From: Kappaphycus alvarezii
Taxonomy: Eukaryota > Rhodophyta > Florideophyceae > Gigartinales > Solieriaceae
Assembly (NCBI GenBank): GCA_002205965.3
Contig: NADL03000623.1
Span: 744,001-808,000, forward strand
Direction: 5' to 3'
DNA: 64,000 nt
Shown one piece after another: positions 32,347 through 43,237 of the stretch (the stretch's first letter is position 1; every line of letters begins with the position of its first letter). Below the pieces are notes generated by a model. It made no database searches. It was not told where the DNA came from and saw only the letters and a program-made list of their open reading frames with translations. The position numbers and the translations under genes were made by a program.

Positions 32347-33287
32347 TCCGCAAACACGGTCACGCTTATCTCATTTGGAATCAAAATTTCATCCATTTTA
32401 CCCATAGAGAGCTGACAAAACTTCATCGAGGATTCCATCACCCGTCCACCGATAAGTTACTGAGCCTTCTCAAAAGAGCTCGACCCGAGGATTGTGATGC
32501 CAATACGAGAAAAATCCTAGAGAAGATTTCGCGACATTGCGACACATGTCAGCGTCTTGGTCCTACTCCTGTTCGGTTTAAGGTATCCATGCAAGATACA
32601 GATGAACTAGTTTTCGGAGAAGAACTTTCTCTCGATTTGATGTTTCTCAACAATCATCCAGTTCTTCATGTCATCGACACAGCAACTCATTTCTCTAGCT
32701 CCGTTTTCCTCGATCAAAACTCAGGATACAATCAGAGTGTTGAGGGAATCTGGCTAGTATTTCTAGAGGCTTGGTGTCTAAACTACAACGGCTATCCCAA
32801 CCAGATTCGTACAGATGCAGGATCAGTCTTTACCTCTCCCCGATGGAAGGATATCTTGAATGGATGCGGTATCAAGCTTAGAATCTCTGGTGTTGAAGCT
32901 CATAACTCTCTCGGTATAGGGGAAAGACTTCATGCTCCGCTACGTCGTATCTATAAAAAAGTACATCGGACATACCCCCATATCAAAAAAGAGCTTTTAC
33001 TCGAGATTGCTAACAAAGCAATGAATGACACCATCGGCGAGAATGGTTTAGTTCCTTCATTTCTGGTATTCGGAATACAACCTAGATTCCCAATTCTAAA
33101 CTCTAGGCTACCACAGCAAAGTGAACGCATGAAAATTATTGCTGATGCCATGACGGAAATGAACACTGTCGTTGCGGAAAGACGTACCGCAACTGCGTTA
33201 AGTAGCAACGTCCCTTCTGCCGCAGACAGAGTTACTACCCCGGTGACGAAGTTCTCATCTTCAGAGAGAAAGAGAGGGAATGGGTAG
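32337..33287 (+). CDS. pol: COPIA-K pol, GAG-pre-integrase and integrase
   Basis: A 316-codon open frame. The HHCC zinc-binding part holds H30, H34/35, C68 and C71 (LTKLHRGFHHPS, HCDTCQRLG). The catalytic triad is D100 (SLDLMFLN), D160 (RTDAGSVF) and E196 (GIGERLHAPLRRIY), the normal DDE spacing for Ty1/copia integrase. The product would insert the cDNA copy. Between the gag knuckle and this frame only about 35 codons remain, whereas COPIA-M has about 900 bp with the protease, so that section is deleted here. The C-terminal part continues in another frame after about 33240 (PGDEVLIFREKEREWVGPY). Confidence 0.9.
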   Translation: MPVVRKHGHAYLIWNQNFIHFTHRELTKLHRGFHHPSTDKLLSLLKRARPEDCDANTRKILEKISRHCDTCQRLGPTPVRFKVSMQDTDELVFGEELSLDLMFLNNHPVLHVIDTATHFSSSVFLDQNSGYNQSVEGIWLVFLEAWCLNYNGYPNQIRTDAGSVFTSPRWKDILNGCGIKLRISGVEAHNSLGIGERLHAPLRRIYKKVHRTYPHIKKELLLEIANKAMNDTIGENGLVPSFLVFGIQPRFPILNSRLPQQSERMKIIADAMTEMNTVVAERRTATALSSNVPSAADRVTTPVTKFSSSERKRGNG

Positions 33288-33735
33288 GTCCCTATACGGT
33301 TGTCGATTTCCATGATAAAATGATTCATGTTCAAAGGGAAATTCGCCGATCCAACGTTTCAATACCCAATAAGCGAAACCGTACTTCCGTGAAGAAACTA
33401 CTGATCCTTCGGAATTCTGCTCGTCCTCTGAATTCTATCAAGCTATGTTGAAACCATTCCGTTCCAGAAACAGTCCCCCTAGTCCTCTCTTCTCTGCTCA
33501 CCTCAAAGAAATTATTCATCCCAAATATCCCCGCGCAGCTGAATTCAGTACAGCTAAGCGAAAAGAAATAATGGGACTGATTGAACGCGGCACATGGAAA
33601 GTAGTATGCAAGGATGAGGTACCAGCTAACGCAAATGTTCTAGGTGGAAGATTTGTACTGGCTATCAAAGATTTGGCACAAATCGTGAAGTATGGAAAGC
33701 TAGATTCGTCGTACAAGGTCATAGGGATAAAATGA
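33240..33735 (+). pseudogene. COPIA-K pol linker: integrase C-terminus to RT start
   Basis: The protein continues through two frames: DEVLIFREKEREWVGPYTVV to about 33440, then the 33445-33735 frame with KRKEIMGLIERGTWKVVC and ANANVLGGRFVLAIKD, the usual start of copia RT. Shifts near 33240-33290 and near 33715 separate it from its neighbours. These two shifts, rather than stops, are the main lesions of the pol reading. Confidence 0.82.
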
Positions 33736-35018
33736 AAGAATTCCTTGTCCACGACACCAGCACTGGTCGTCAACATTCGATCCGAGTACTAGTAGGACTT
33801 GCATCTATTTTTGGCTTCAAGCTTTTCTCAACGGACGTTACACAGGCATATCTCCAAAGTGCCGAGAAACTACTCAGAGACATTTATGTGAAGCCTACCA
33901 AGGAGTTCGAGCTTGGCCCTGATGCATTGCTAAAGCTTCTTAAACCACTTTATGGACTCCCTGACAGCGGTTATTACTGGGGAAGAACGATTTACGAGCA
34001 TCTTCGATCTGATCTTGGAATGGAATCCACAACTAAAGACGGATCATTCTTCTTCAAGATGCTTGAAAAGAAACTTTCTGGCCATTGCGTGACATACGTC
34101 GACGATTTACTACAAGCTGGAAATGAACACTTTGAAAAATACTCAAGGAAAACCGAGCATCGCTTCAAGTGTAAACGTAGAGAGTATGATAACATCCAAT
34201 TCTCCGTAGCGCAAATCGAAAGAAAACCCTTTGGCTTCGAAGTACATCAATCCGACTACATACAGAGGCTTAAATTACTTCCCTCTGATGCTCCGTTTAG
34301 TTCCTATAAATCTCAGAAGGCTAAACTGGCTTGGATAGCGTACACGAGGCCTGACATCTCATTTCGGGTCGCTCAAGCGGCTCAACTTACGGAGGATGTA
34401 TTCAAAAGGGATCCGCAGAAGCATATCAAGAGAATCAACCTTGCCCTAAGTGTAGCCATAAATGATAACTCTATGCGACTTAAGTTCCCAAAGCTCGATG
34501 TCAACACACTTCACCTACGAGTTTATTCCGATGCATCATTTGCGACAAACATCGACGGGTCCTCACAACTTGGATACATAATTTTCTTGGCGGATAACAC
34601 TGAGAAATGTCAACCGATCTACTGGTCATCTCATAAGTCGAAACGCGTTACTAGGTCTGTTCTTGGTAGTGAAGTTATGTCATTAGCCGACGCCTTCAAT
34701 ATGTCTTATGCTTTGAAACATGATCTACAGAATATATTGTTACGTCCTGTCCCAATTATCATGTTTACAGACAGCTTGTCACTTTTTGATGTTATTAATA
34801 GGGCTACTACAACTACAGAGAAGCGATTTATGATAGACATTGCTACAGTTAAGAATTCTTACAAGTCGAAAGAGCTTCAGAACATCAACTTTACTCGCTC
34901 TGAGTTTAATCCCGCCGACGCCCTCACTAAGTTCAAAAGTTACTCTATTCTACACCGTATCATTAGAGATGGACGCATAAGGCACCCAGTCGAACAATGG
35001 ATTGACAGAGAAAACTGA
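33732..35018 (+). CDS. pol: COPIA-K pol, reverse transcriptase and RNase H
   Basis: A 428-codon open frame. RT boxes: LFSTDVTQAYLQS (first Asp), LLKPLYGLPDSGYYWG, and the catalytic YVDDLLQAGN at 34095-34106. RNase H follows with VYSDASFATNIDGSSQLG, GSEVMSLADAF and FTDSLSLFDV, ending in the typical FNPADALTKF and HPVEQW near the terminus. RNase H after RT within pol and YVDD are characteristic of Ty1/copia. All catalytic residues that I can identify are present. Only the upstream shift prevents fusion to integrase. Confidence 0.93.
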   Translation: MKEFLVHDTSTGRQHSIRVLVGLASIFGFKLFSTDVTQAYLQSAEKLLRDIYVKPTKEFELGPDALLKLLKPLYGLPDSGYYWGRTIYEHLRSDLGMESTTKDGSFFFKMLEKKLSGHCVTYVDDLLQAGNEHFEKYSRKTEHRFKCKRREYDNIQFSVAQIERKPFGFEVHQSDYIQRLKLLPSDAPFSSYKSQKAKLAWIAYTRPDISFRVAQAAQLTEDVFKRDPQKHIKRINLALSVAINDNSMRLKFPKLDVNTLHLRVYSDASFATNIDGSSQLGYIIFLADNTEKCQPIYWSSHKSKRVTRSVLGSEVMSLADAFNMSYALKHDLQNILLRPVPIIMFTDSLSLFDVINRATTTTEKRFMIDIATVKNSYKSKELQNINFTRSEFNPADALTKFKSYSILHRIIRDGRIRHPVEQWIDREN

Positions 35019-35041
35019 ATTCGTTTCGATCTGAAACGAAC

Positions 35042-35056
35042 AGAAGAAGGTGGGAA
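35042..35056 (+). promoter_or_regulatory. COPIA-K polypurine tract
   Basis: AGAAGAAGGTGGGAA, purine except for one T, abuts the 3' LTR. This is the expected plus-strand primer. Confidence 0.75.
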
Positions 35057-35512
35057 TGTTAGAACTAGAAACGTATAGTACATGTACAGTAGCTTCCAAA
35101 GACGGACAGTGAAAGCTACTGTCTATCTACAGTAGTTGAATTTCATTAGACATGGCTGCTACTGACACAAATTAAGTGGCTACGGTTCAATTTGTTAGTT
35201 TTAGGTTACTTTTACTACACTGTATACTGTCAGTTAGTATACAACCGACAGTACAGCACGCCTGACTTGAACACATCAAGACAGGAAACTCTACAGTATA
35301 AAGAGGTGATGGTGCTGCACTTCCCCGCACCATCACCAACAACATCATCAAACAACATCAAACACCCGAACCACACTCCTCACCCGCAGCAGTAAGCTGA
35401 CCGAAAATACCCGAGGGAACACCGTAAGTGTCCCCCTCAACTAAGGCGCCAGAGAAGTGCTTGAAGGGACGCATATTCGCGCCCCCCCGCTCAACAGTGG
35501 GGCGAAACAACA
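35057..35512 (+). repeat. COPIA-K 3' LTR (456 bp)
   Basis: TGTTAGAACTAG ... AAACAACA, same length as the 5' copy. It keeps the TG...CA ends and a TATAAAG box near 35297. Confidence 0.95.
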
Positions 35513-35517
35513 CGCAC
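35513..35517. repeat. Target site duplication of COPIA-K, right copy (CGCAC)
   Basis: Exact copy of 29480-29484. Confidence 0.9.
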
Positions 35518-38260
35518 AAATCCAAATATCTGATCAATGTAGTCCATAACAGTCCAAACAGTTCCTGTCGGCAGTCCACAATTAGCCTCATCACCATTTT
35601 GTAGCATTCAAAACTGCTGAAACAAAGCCATTTTCCGTAGCCATAATAAAATTATCACCCGCAAAAACAGCTATGACGATGGGATCAATGGGCCCATCTC
35701 CCTGCCGAATCTGAGTACAAACCAGTGTAGCATTAGTATCTCGACCGAAGTTTGGGGGATACGAATAGAAGAAAGCGCACCAAATGACTCCGCCTGTCTC
35801 CGCATACGTTCGCCAAGATCCGTATTAACCTGCGACACGTCTCTATTTTGAATCACAGCCCGCTTCCTGGACCTCTCTCAACCCCATTCAAAAAAGCCTC
35901 TGAACTTTGTTCCTCCTCACTATCCTCCTCTACGTCATAACCCTCTTCCTCACCTCCCTCATCAATTTCCTCCCCTACCACAGCACTCAATCTTTCAATT
36001 TAAATTTCCTTTTGTTCTAGCTCCCTTTCATAGCCCCCCAAAAATCCTTAGGCGTATTATATTATATAAAAAAGTTTCGTAAAGGCCATCTCTATTGCGT
36101 AGCTCATTCACAAATACATCAGCCAGTCCCGTAGCGCCCGTCCAGCCCAACTGAAAAGGATTACAAGTTTATAGTAGAGTGCATTGCAGCGCGTGCCGCA
36201 TCCAGGGCAAAGTTATATCTGGAGGCCAAGATACACGGGGTGGAACGGGTTTTATCATATGTTTTGACAGGGGACACGGCACATGCGATTGCATTGCCCT
36301 GGACAGATGCGCCGAAACATGTTATGATATTCGGTGCGTAGTTGACAATGGGGAGAATTGTGCGATTTTACTGCTGGCCCCGTGATATTGATAGTGAAGT
36401 GGCAGCTGTTTCCAAATGGGATCAAAACGCTGTCTTAGACGTATTTGCAACGTTAGCCTCACAAATACAACAAACAAGTTCAACAGAAACAACAACCGGA
36501 TATCAAGCAAGTCGTTCAAATTGCCGTCGACTGCCGAAAACCGACAATATAACACGCCATTAAATGTAACAACCCGTTCTATTAACCTTTCTTCCTCCGC
36601 CAAGGTCTAAGCAATCACGCCCTGGAACCCTCCACAAGTTCTTGAAACGCCCATTTATCACCCACTAGATCATCCGCACGTTCCAGCAATCCAAAGTTCT
36701 CCAAATTTAGTAGGATGGAAACTATATCACGCCCTCTTCCACGCTCATGTCTCAAGACTAATGTTGCCTTCTCTCCCTCCTACTCAAGCAGAATATTAGC
36801 AACAGGGACCAACCTAAGTCGATTTTAAGGCAGCAGGATGTCCCTTTTTTACCATTTTGAACCTCAGCATTGGCCACGTGCATCTTGTTCGCTTTACAAG
36901 ACGATGGACATATCTGTCGCGCAATGGAGTTATCAAAAGTTTGTGGAAAAGCGCTGTTTCATTCTTAGAAGTCCACTTATTAGGAAATAATCTACTATTT
37001 CCCATTAGTGTCTTGCGGAGAACAAATGACTGGAAGACAAGGTCGATAGAATATCATATCAACATGGTCTTGACTTCACCTAACTTTTGTACGTGCATAT
37101 TTGGCGACAACGTGACACATTCTATGGCCTTTGCAGTCGCGCAAGACAGCCATCATCAAGATATCATCCTGGGTCTGAACCATTTTAATTCTTCGCCATC
37201 TCTTCTTTACCGCTGCTCCGTGCTCTTCCACGGCCAAAAACAATTTCCATCCTGTCGTGTTCTCCTTAAGCATCACAAGTGTCATCAATTTAAAACGCTT
37301 TGGTCGATAATCGATTGCTTCTAGCTATTCCTTCAGATTGACCTTTTTGATTTGGCAGTACTTTGTCCTCGAATCCCATTACGGGATTCGTATCTGTTCA
37401 CTTATAAGTTCGAAGTTTTTTCTCCGCTTGTTCAGACACGCATATCTGGAACTCGTAATCGTCCGGATTCGAGAACACCTCAAGATACCTGCAATCTTTG
37501 AGCTTTACAAAAAACTTGAGAGCCGTCTGTTGACAGGTGCATTCTTCCGGTTTTTGCATGGTAAAAAGTCTTCGTCTTCGAGCAGTCGACAAATTCCTCT
37601 TTTAATCTCGCCGCCAACATGATACCATCATTAATTCGTATTTGCATGTTCTACAATGGAGACAACTACGAGTTATCGTACGGACGCCCCTTGACATGGC
37701 AAAAAACCCACCACAGGAGAATGGTGACTCTTCCACCGTATCTGTATGTACTGACAACTTACTGACATTGACGTTGGATCTTAGTCGGCCATTAAACTGA
37801 AACTTCTACGCACACGAATTGTCGCAATAGGTCCCAATTCATCAATCCGCACTGAAGTGGCAGCGCTAGAAACCTCAAAACTCCGCATGGCAGCCGCAGC
37901 AGTAGGTGCAGATGGAGAATCGGGCAATCGATTTCATGTGCTGCTAATCAAATGCGAAGCAGCCTTATTCACGGATTAGCATTTTCAAAAACTTGAGCAA
38001 ATTACCACATACTCGTCATATTTTGGCTCGTTAATCACGCCTGCCGTTGGAATAATGACTGCTATTGAGAGCACAACAGATGAGGGTGGCGGTTTGGGAT
38101 GGTTTGAGTCGCCGTTAATTTGTCATTACAATCTGCAGTCCTTCGTAGATAGCTGGCCGTGATTTCTGTGGATCCTTTTTGCTCCTTCAGTGACAGAGGT
38201 TGGAATTTTCTCATTGGCCAAGCGAAAAAATCAGGCTGCACAGAAAACATCAATCAATTA
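35518..38260 (-). pseudogene. Unidentified element P, upstream part
   Basis: The minus strand reads like decayed protein over a long distance. From high to low coordinate: 38253-38062 (MRKFQPLSLKEQKGSTEI); MLIYSIDLVFQSFVLRKTL near 37050; KNETALFHKLLITPLRDRYV (37005-36814); EKATLVLRHERGRGRDIVSI and FGLLERADDLVGDKWAF (36790-36620); LAEEERLIERVVTFNGVLY (36603-36450). An acidic block (YDVEEDSEEEQSSEAF) lies near 35950. Further down are VSQVNTDLGERMRRQAESFG (35850-35780), TLVCTQIRQGDGPIDPIVI and FAGDNFIMATENGFVSAVL (35730-35600), and VWTVMDYIDQIFGF before COPIA-K. I recognise no domain. It could be a large DNA transposon or an old host gene. Stops and shifts are frequent. Confidence 0.4.
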
Positions 38261-41172
38261 ATTGAAACGTAATACACAAGCACAAATCTTTGCTTATGAT
38301 TTAATCTTGCGTGGCCGTCTTCGCGACTGATGGCAAGGGCGCCAAATGCATTTCAGATTCGCTCAAGATCATTGAATTAATGCGTTATGAAATGCATGAG
38401 CTAAAGAACGACCGCCATCGGAAGCCGGTCATCACAAGCATGATTTCATAGCTCAATGCTTTCATGCAGAATATAGGCTTCTAATTCCCATGAGGCACTC
38501 AACTGTACATTGGATGGCGATTACTTTGGATCCACTGGGGCCTGCACTACAACGGCCGGAGTGATGGCATTTCGAATGAGGAGTCGAACTAACAGGGAGA
38601 GCTGAATGCTGCAGTAAGGTGTCTATGGCTCTTCTAACGGGCGGGTGAGGAACAAAGAGCTGTCTGGGAAAATTTATGATAGCGTACAGTGGGAGGTGTG
38701 CGCGGTTTTCGACTGCCGATGACGAGGTTGTGGTGGAGCTATGAAAGCGGGTTTGAGTAGTCTGTCTAAGGGGGTTATGCATCATCGAACAATGGATATC
38801 TCCTGACATCGATCATGACCCGTGACGGTATTTCGTTTTGAGTTTTAAACCCATAATGAGTTTTGGCCTGACTGTTGGCCCCATTGAATGGCAAAAGAAC
38901 CTCAAGTTACTCTCAAATCATTTTCTCAACAACATGATTGCGATAATTATCTATCATGCCATCTTCTGGAAAGTCCTTGTACTGCGTGCCCGGGCATCGC
39001 AATGCTTTTCGTTGTGATTCGTAATGGACTGTCTCAAATAAAAGGAAAGGTGATGATTTTGTTGGTATCTCTTGGACTTGATGCTGGAACGAATCTACCG
39101 ATTTTACCCCTTTCTTGTCCACTTCTGATAGGCTTGGGGATTCCGGGCGGTTTCATTGCAATGAAGACATGATTTGGGAAAGAATTTTAGCAAGTAGGAA
39201 AAATATGACGAAGCTGCAATCACGGCGAAGAGGGTTTTCGCTATTTAGCAGGACTAAATATTCCAATTTAAAGTCGGTTCTATTTTGCAGTTGATATTAT
39301 ACGTGAGAAGCTGACCCTCAGTTGTTTTCGGTTCAAAATTTTGCGCTCACTACCTTATTAACAAAAACGTTACAAATTGGTGACACCGCTTCTCTTATTA
39401 TTGGGATTAAAGCTTTTCGACTGTTGGCATCCGCTTGGAATCGATTTCTTGGGCATTGATCACCTATCCCCGTCACCTTGCTCATTCGTTATGATGGAAA
39501 GCTACTTCTGCCTTCTCTAATATAGCTGTCGATTTAGGACTCGTAAAGCTGGACCATATTAGACGATGAGGAATCACGGAAGGACAGCACGAGAATTTCT
39601 TCAAGCTCGAAATATAGAAATGCCAAATATTATCGTTAATTGGCAGAGATGCTTCGACAGGGAACACGATGGTGGAAATTGGCATTGAGACAGGGAGAAG
39701 ATCTGATGAAGACCAGGTTAAGGATCATGCCCACGTTGCTGCTGTTGCTTATCTAAAATACCGTGACCCACACAACGTCGATATTACTGACGTCCATTTT
39801 GGGGAGAAAATGATATCAACGAAGCAAAAATACCTTTGGGGAGCAATTTTGCGACTTTGGATGGCAACATAATTGTTTTTATTGATCAGTAGGAAGATGA
39901 ATTGTGCTCTTTAGTTTCAAGCGAAGACGAAGACGAGCAGTTTGCTTCATTTTCCAACAATGGCGATGCGGATGAGGCGCTGTTCCGTTTTATGCCTCGC
40001 GAACGCTTCATGACCTGAGACACGAGCAAAGATGCTGTGTGAGGCTCTCTATTAATTATGCACCTTAAATGTTACTAATAAGAACCATTCTCCACAATAT
40101 TGAAGCTTCTCGCAAGACACGGAAAATCATACACCTAAAACTTTCCAAATAGTTCGATTTATACATGATACGTTAACTTTTCTGTCGAGTAGATATGATT
40201 TTTTTTGGATCATGAGCTGGGAAAACAGTCACCGAGCATAAAGTTTAATGTACCTTGCTATTGTTGCCGCAAGGTTGGTACAAATCCCTAGCCTACTGCT
40301 CTTGAATATATAACTCTGTAGCTCAGAATTAAATCTTTGGTAAGAGATTGGAAAACAGTGGCTGTTCATATATATTCAGCAATCTGGGGCGATCAGAACG
40401 AGTAGAGATGTGCTTCGGTATTAATTTGACAGATCTTTGTACAAGGACATCGTAACAGAACACAAAGAATAGCTCAGTTGTGATTACAGTGTTTCCCAGG
40501 TAAAAAATACCGCTTAAGAGTATTTCCCGGGTAATTTGCATACCGTATCGATCCATCGTCTTCCAAATCGTGTAAATTGGCCTTTATTAGAAACATGCAG
40601 TTCTTCAAGCATATCTTTGCATACACGGAAAAATGGAATCCTATTCTCTTTGAATCTACTAGAATTTTGATTTATGTGGATGCATTTCGATTTTTTCGAA
40701 CCAGAAACTCAGAACCGAGGTCCCTGGTTAGTTATATATAGATCCCTTGATCCCGAAGAACGCTTCATCAAGTTTACCTTATTAGGATAGTCTAAAGTCT
40801 ATTTGTATGTACAATACAATATATCCAAAAATTTCAATGCATTTTACTTTGCAATGAGCTGTTTGCACTTTGCCGGCTTGTTATCTATCAATTTATCATT
40901 TACATTACTGTACCGAATAGAGGGCCATGATCGATCAATCTGCTAATACTACAGAAGCATTAACTACCGTATTGAGTTGAGGTGAAAAAATTTCCACAAT
41001 GGCCAACTTCACCACTGCTGCAGATTTCTCTTGTGGTATCCGGAGCACACCACGTTCTATGTCTTGTAAAATAGTATTAAAGCTAATATGTGCCGCATTG
41101 AAGCTGTGAAAAAATAAAAATCTCTCGCTAACAAATCCACATCCAAATGTCTAACCCTCACAAGTGATTCTA
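38261..41172. other. No assignable gene; several short open frames
   Basis: AT-rich, degraded sequence. A minus frame at 38809-38462 (115 codons, Ser/Thr/His-rich) and plus frames at 38888-39172 and 39669-39872 (GRRSDEDQVKDHAHVAAVAY) look partly protein-like but show no known motif. Acidic residues follow at 39900-39990. The 3' part (40000-41170) is AT-rich with only short frames; it may include the 5' end of the next transposon. Confidence 0.35.
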
Positions 41173-42860
41173 ATGCTTAAACAGAAGCAAGGAAAGCAAA
41201 TCTACATAGATTTTCCCAGAAGAAAGTCCGATGGCGATAAAACAGACCAGAAGCTATTAAACAGTTGGGCGCAAAGCAAGTTCAAATTGAAAACCCTCCC
41301 CAGTCACTCAATAATTTCACGTGCCATCAAAAGAGGTAGTTAAATGACACAGCCTAGGACATTTGTCGCCAACAAGAGTGAACGCACAGGTAAGAACAAT
41401 ATCCTGGAAGAAACAGTATATCTCTGGGTTCGTGATCAATACTGTAGAATCATTTGCGTCTCAGACAGGATGATACAGGACAAAGCAAATAGGCTACAGA
41501 TTTTTTCAAAGAAGTACCTGGTTGAGAACAGTCTGTTCTGTAACAATTTCGGGACTGGTTGGCTGACACGATTCCAAAACTGATGGTATTTAAATGCCGG
41601 TGAACTCTCGGTGAAGCTGGTGATGCTCTCGAACAGGGTGCAATTAGTAGGCTGCCCATGTTAAAGCAAGTATCTCAGGGCTTGTATCACTCCCATGATT
41701 GAAATGAAGACGATTTTGGTTTATTTTATATTATGCCACTGGATAGGACTATTTCTTCACGACATTTATCAACTCGAAAGAAAGAAAATACGTGTATAGA
41801 CGGACTCACTTGTTGCAACTCCGACGGTATTTAGAGGCTACCCTGATGATAATTGGAACCTTTCGTCGTCCTTGTTGTTTTCATAAGAAAACAGTCAGGA
41901 GATGCGCTCCGACTACTGCTATAATAACAATGCGTGGATGACTGCGGCTCTGTTTTTCGATTGGTCGCAAACGTTCAACAGGTTTTTTGAGCGTACTGTT
42001 GGTCTTAGGATTTTATTGTACATTGAAAACTGTTCGGCACATGGAACGAAAGAAAACGTTCCCAATTTATCTATTGTTCAGATTGAATTTCTACCTCTCA
42101 ATACTACATCTAAAATTAACCCCTGTGATGCTGGCTAAATAGCTGCACTGAAATGTGGATTTCGGAAGTTTGAGATGGAGATAGCACCGGACCTGGTAGA
42201 TGTCAATGCAACGAATATGTACAAGCTCGATCAGTTGACTGCATTAAATGGGTTACAAATACATGGAGTGGAATGCATGCTACGAAAATTAAGAATTGTT
42301 GAAAAAATACCGGTATCTTGTGGGATGAGACATTAGGTGTGATGACTATCTCTAATTTGCTGAATTAGTCTACCTCAAAGCTGGAATCAGATACTGCTTA
42401 AGCTGTTGATCCATCAAACTGGATGTCTGTGGAGCAGTTCCTAATCCCTGAAGGCGAGGATGATGTATTTGAGGCTGTTGATGAAATAACTATTGTTAAT
42501 GACATTATTGCTCAAAGCAGTACAGTGACTGGTCAGGTAATGTCTCAGGAGGACAGGTGTGAGGAACAAGGTGGATTTAAAGTTCCATGTTCAAATAAGC
42601 AGCTACGAATTATTGCGATCGCGAAGACTATTTGGCATTCGATAATGTTGGAGGAGAGAATTTGGGTAAAGCGTTCGGCGAGCTTACCGGAGGGGCTGGA
42701 GGAGGAGCTTTGAAGGCTCAGTCGTGAGAACCAGTCCCAGTCTCGAATGAAGGAGTACTTCAATCCGTCGTAGACAAGTATTTCACGTTGCCCACGACCA
42801 TTGAAATAAAGGATAGCCTACGGCTCGTACTGGAACGATACAAAGGCCTTGCATGATTGT
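41173..42860 (+). pseudogene. Tigger/pogo-like transposase (CENP-B HTH + DDE_1)
   Basis: One frame from the ATG at 41173 to 41583, with a single stop at about 41341, gives the N-terminal psq-like helix-turn-helix (AQSKFKLKTLPSHSIISRAI). The CENP-B/Tc5 helix-turn-helix follows (NNILEETVYLWVRDQYCRI, VSDRMIQDKANRLQIF, NNFGTGWLTRFQN). Frames then shift for the first catalytic region (NEDDFGLFYIMPLDRTISS near 41710). The second catalytic box is ENCSAHGTKENVPNL near 42027, with Glu where Asp is normal, then FLPLNTTSKINPCDAG, a stop, and IAALKCGFRKFEMEI. The tail contains MYKLDQLTALNG near 42220. Domain order is that of Tigger/pogo elements, DNA transposons inserting at TA. TIRs were not found by eye. 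Confidence 0.86.
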
Positions 42861-43237
42861 TCTCGCTTACTTTCATTTAAAAATTTAGCCACATGCACAG
42901 TATGTCCACAAATTGAATGCAACTGAGCGGTAAATAATGTATAAATTTTTCATTCCGCCCTCCTCTGGTGGATTTCAAGTATTTGGAAATCGAAACTACG
43001 ACACATAGCCTATTTCCACTGTTGCTACTCTAAACTTTAACCTGCATCCTTTTTTCGTATTTTTTATGCATAAAATAATCCCACTCGGCTTCATTAGCGG
43101 AAAAATCCAGCCAACTCGTCCCGATACGTTCTTTGCCCTCTTGGTGAGAGAAATCGCCGAAATCAATTCCGATGGTGGTACGATGATGCTATTTAATGAC
43201 AGTGGTGATCGTTGCTTCCGCATCCACGTACTGTAGG

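Larger units (their letters stand above)
29485..35512 (+). mobile_element. COPIA-K: complete Ty1/copia retrotransposon with LTRs and TSD
   Basis: The 6,028-bp element has two 456-bp LTRs (about 20 mismatches by eye, roughly 95% identity), a purine-rich tract before the 3' LTR and a 5-bp target duplication. Internal order is zinc-finger ORF0, gag with CCHC knuckle, integrase, RT, RNase H. Integrase before RT is the Ty1/copia order. The protease region found in the related COPIA-M is missing, so the copy cannot be autonomous, yet its long frames are well kept. Confidence 0.95.

Noticed and set aside
32330-32350. Programmed -1 frameshift between COPIA-K gag and pol
   Set aside because: No slippery heptamer fits the frame, and the junction coincides with the protease deletion, so the overlap is probably accidental.
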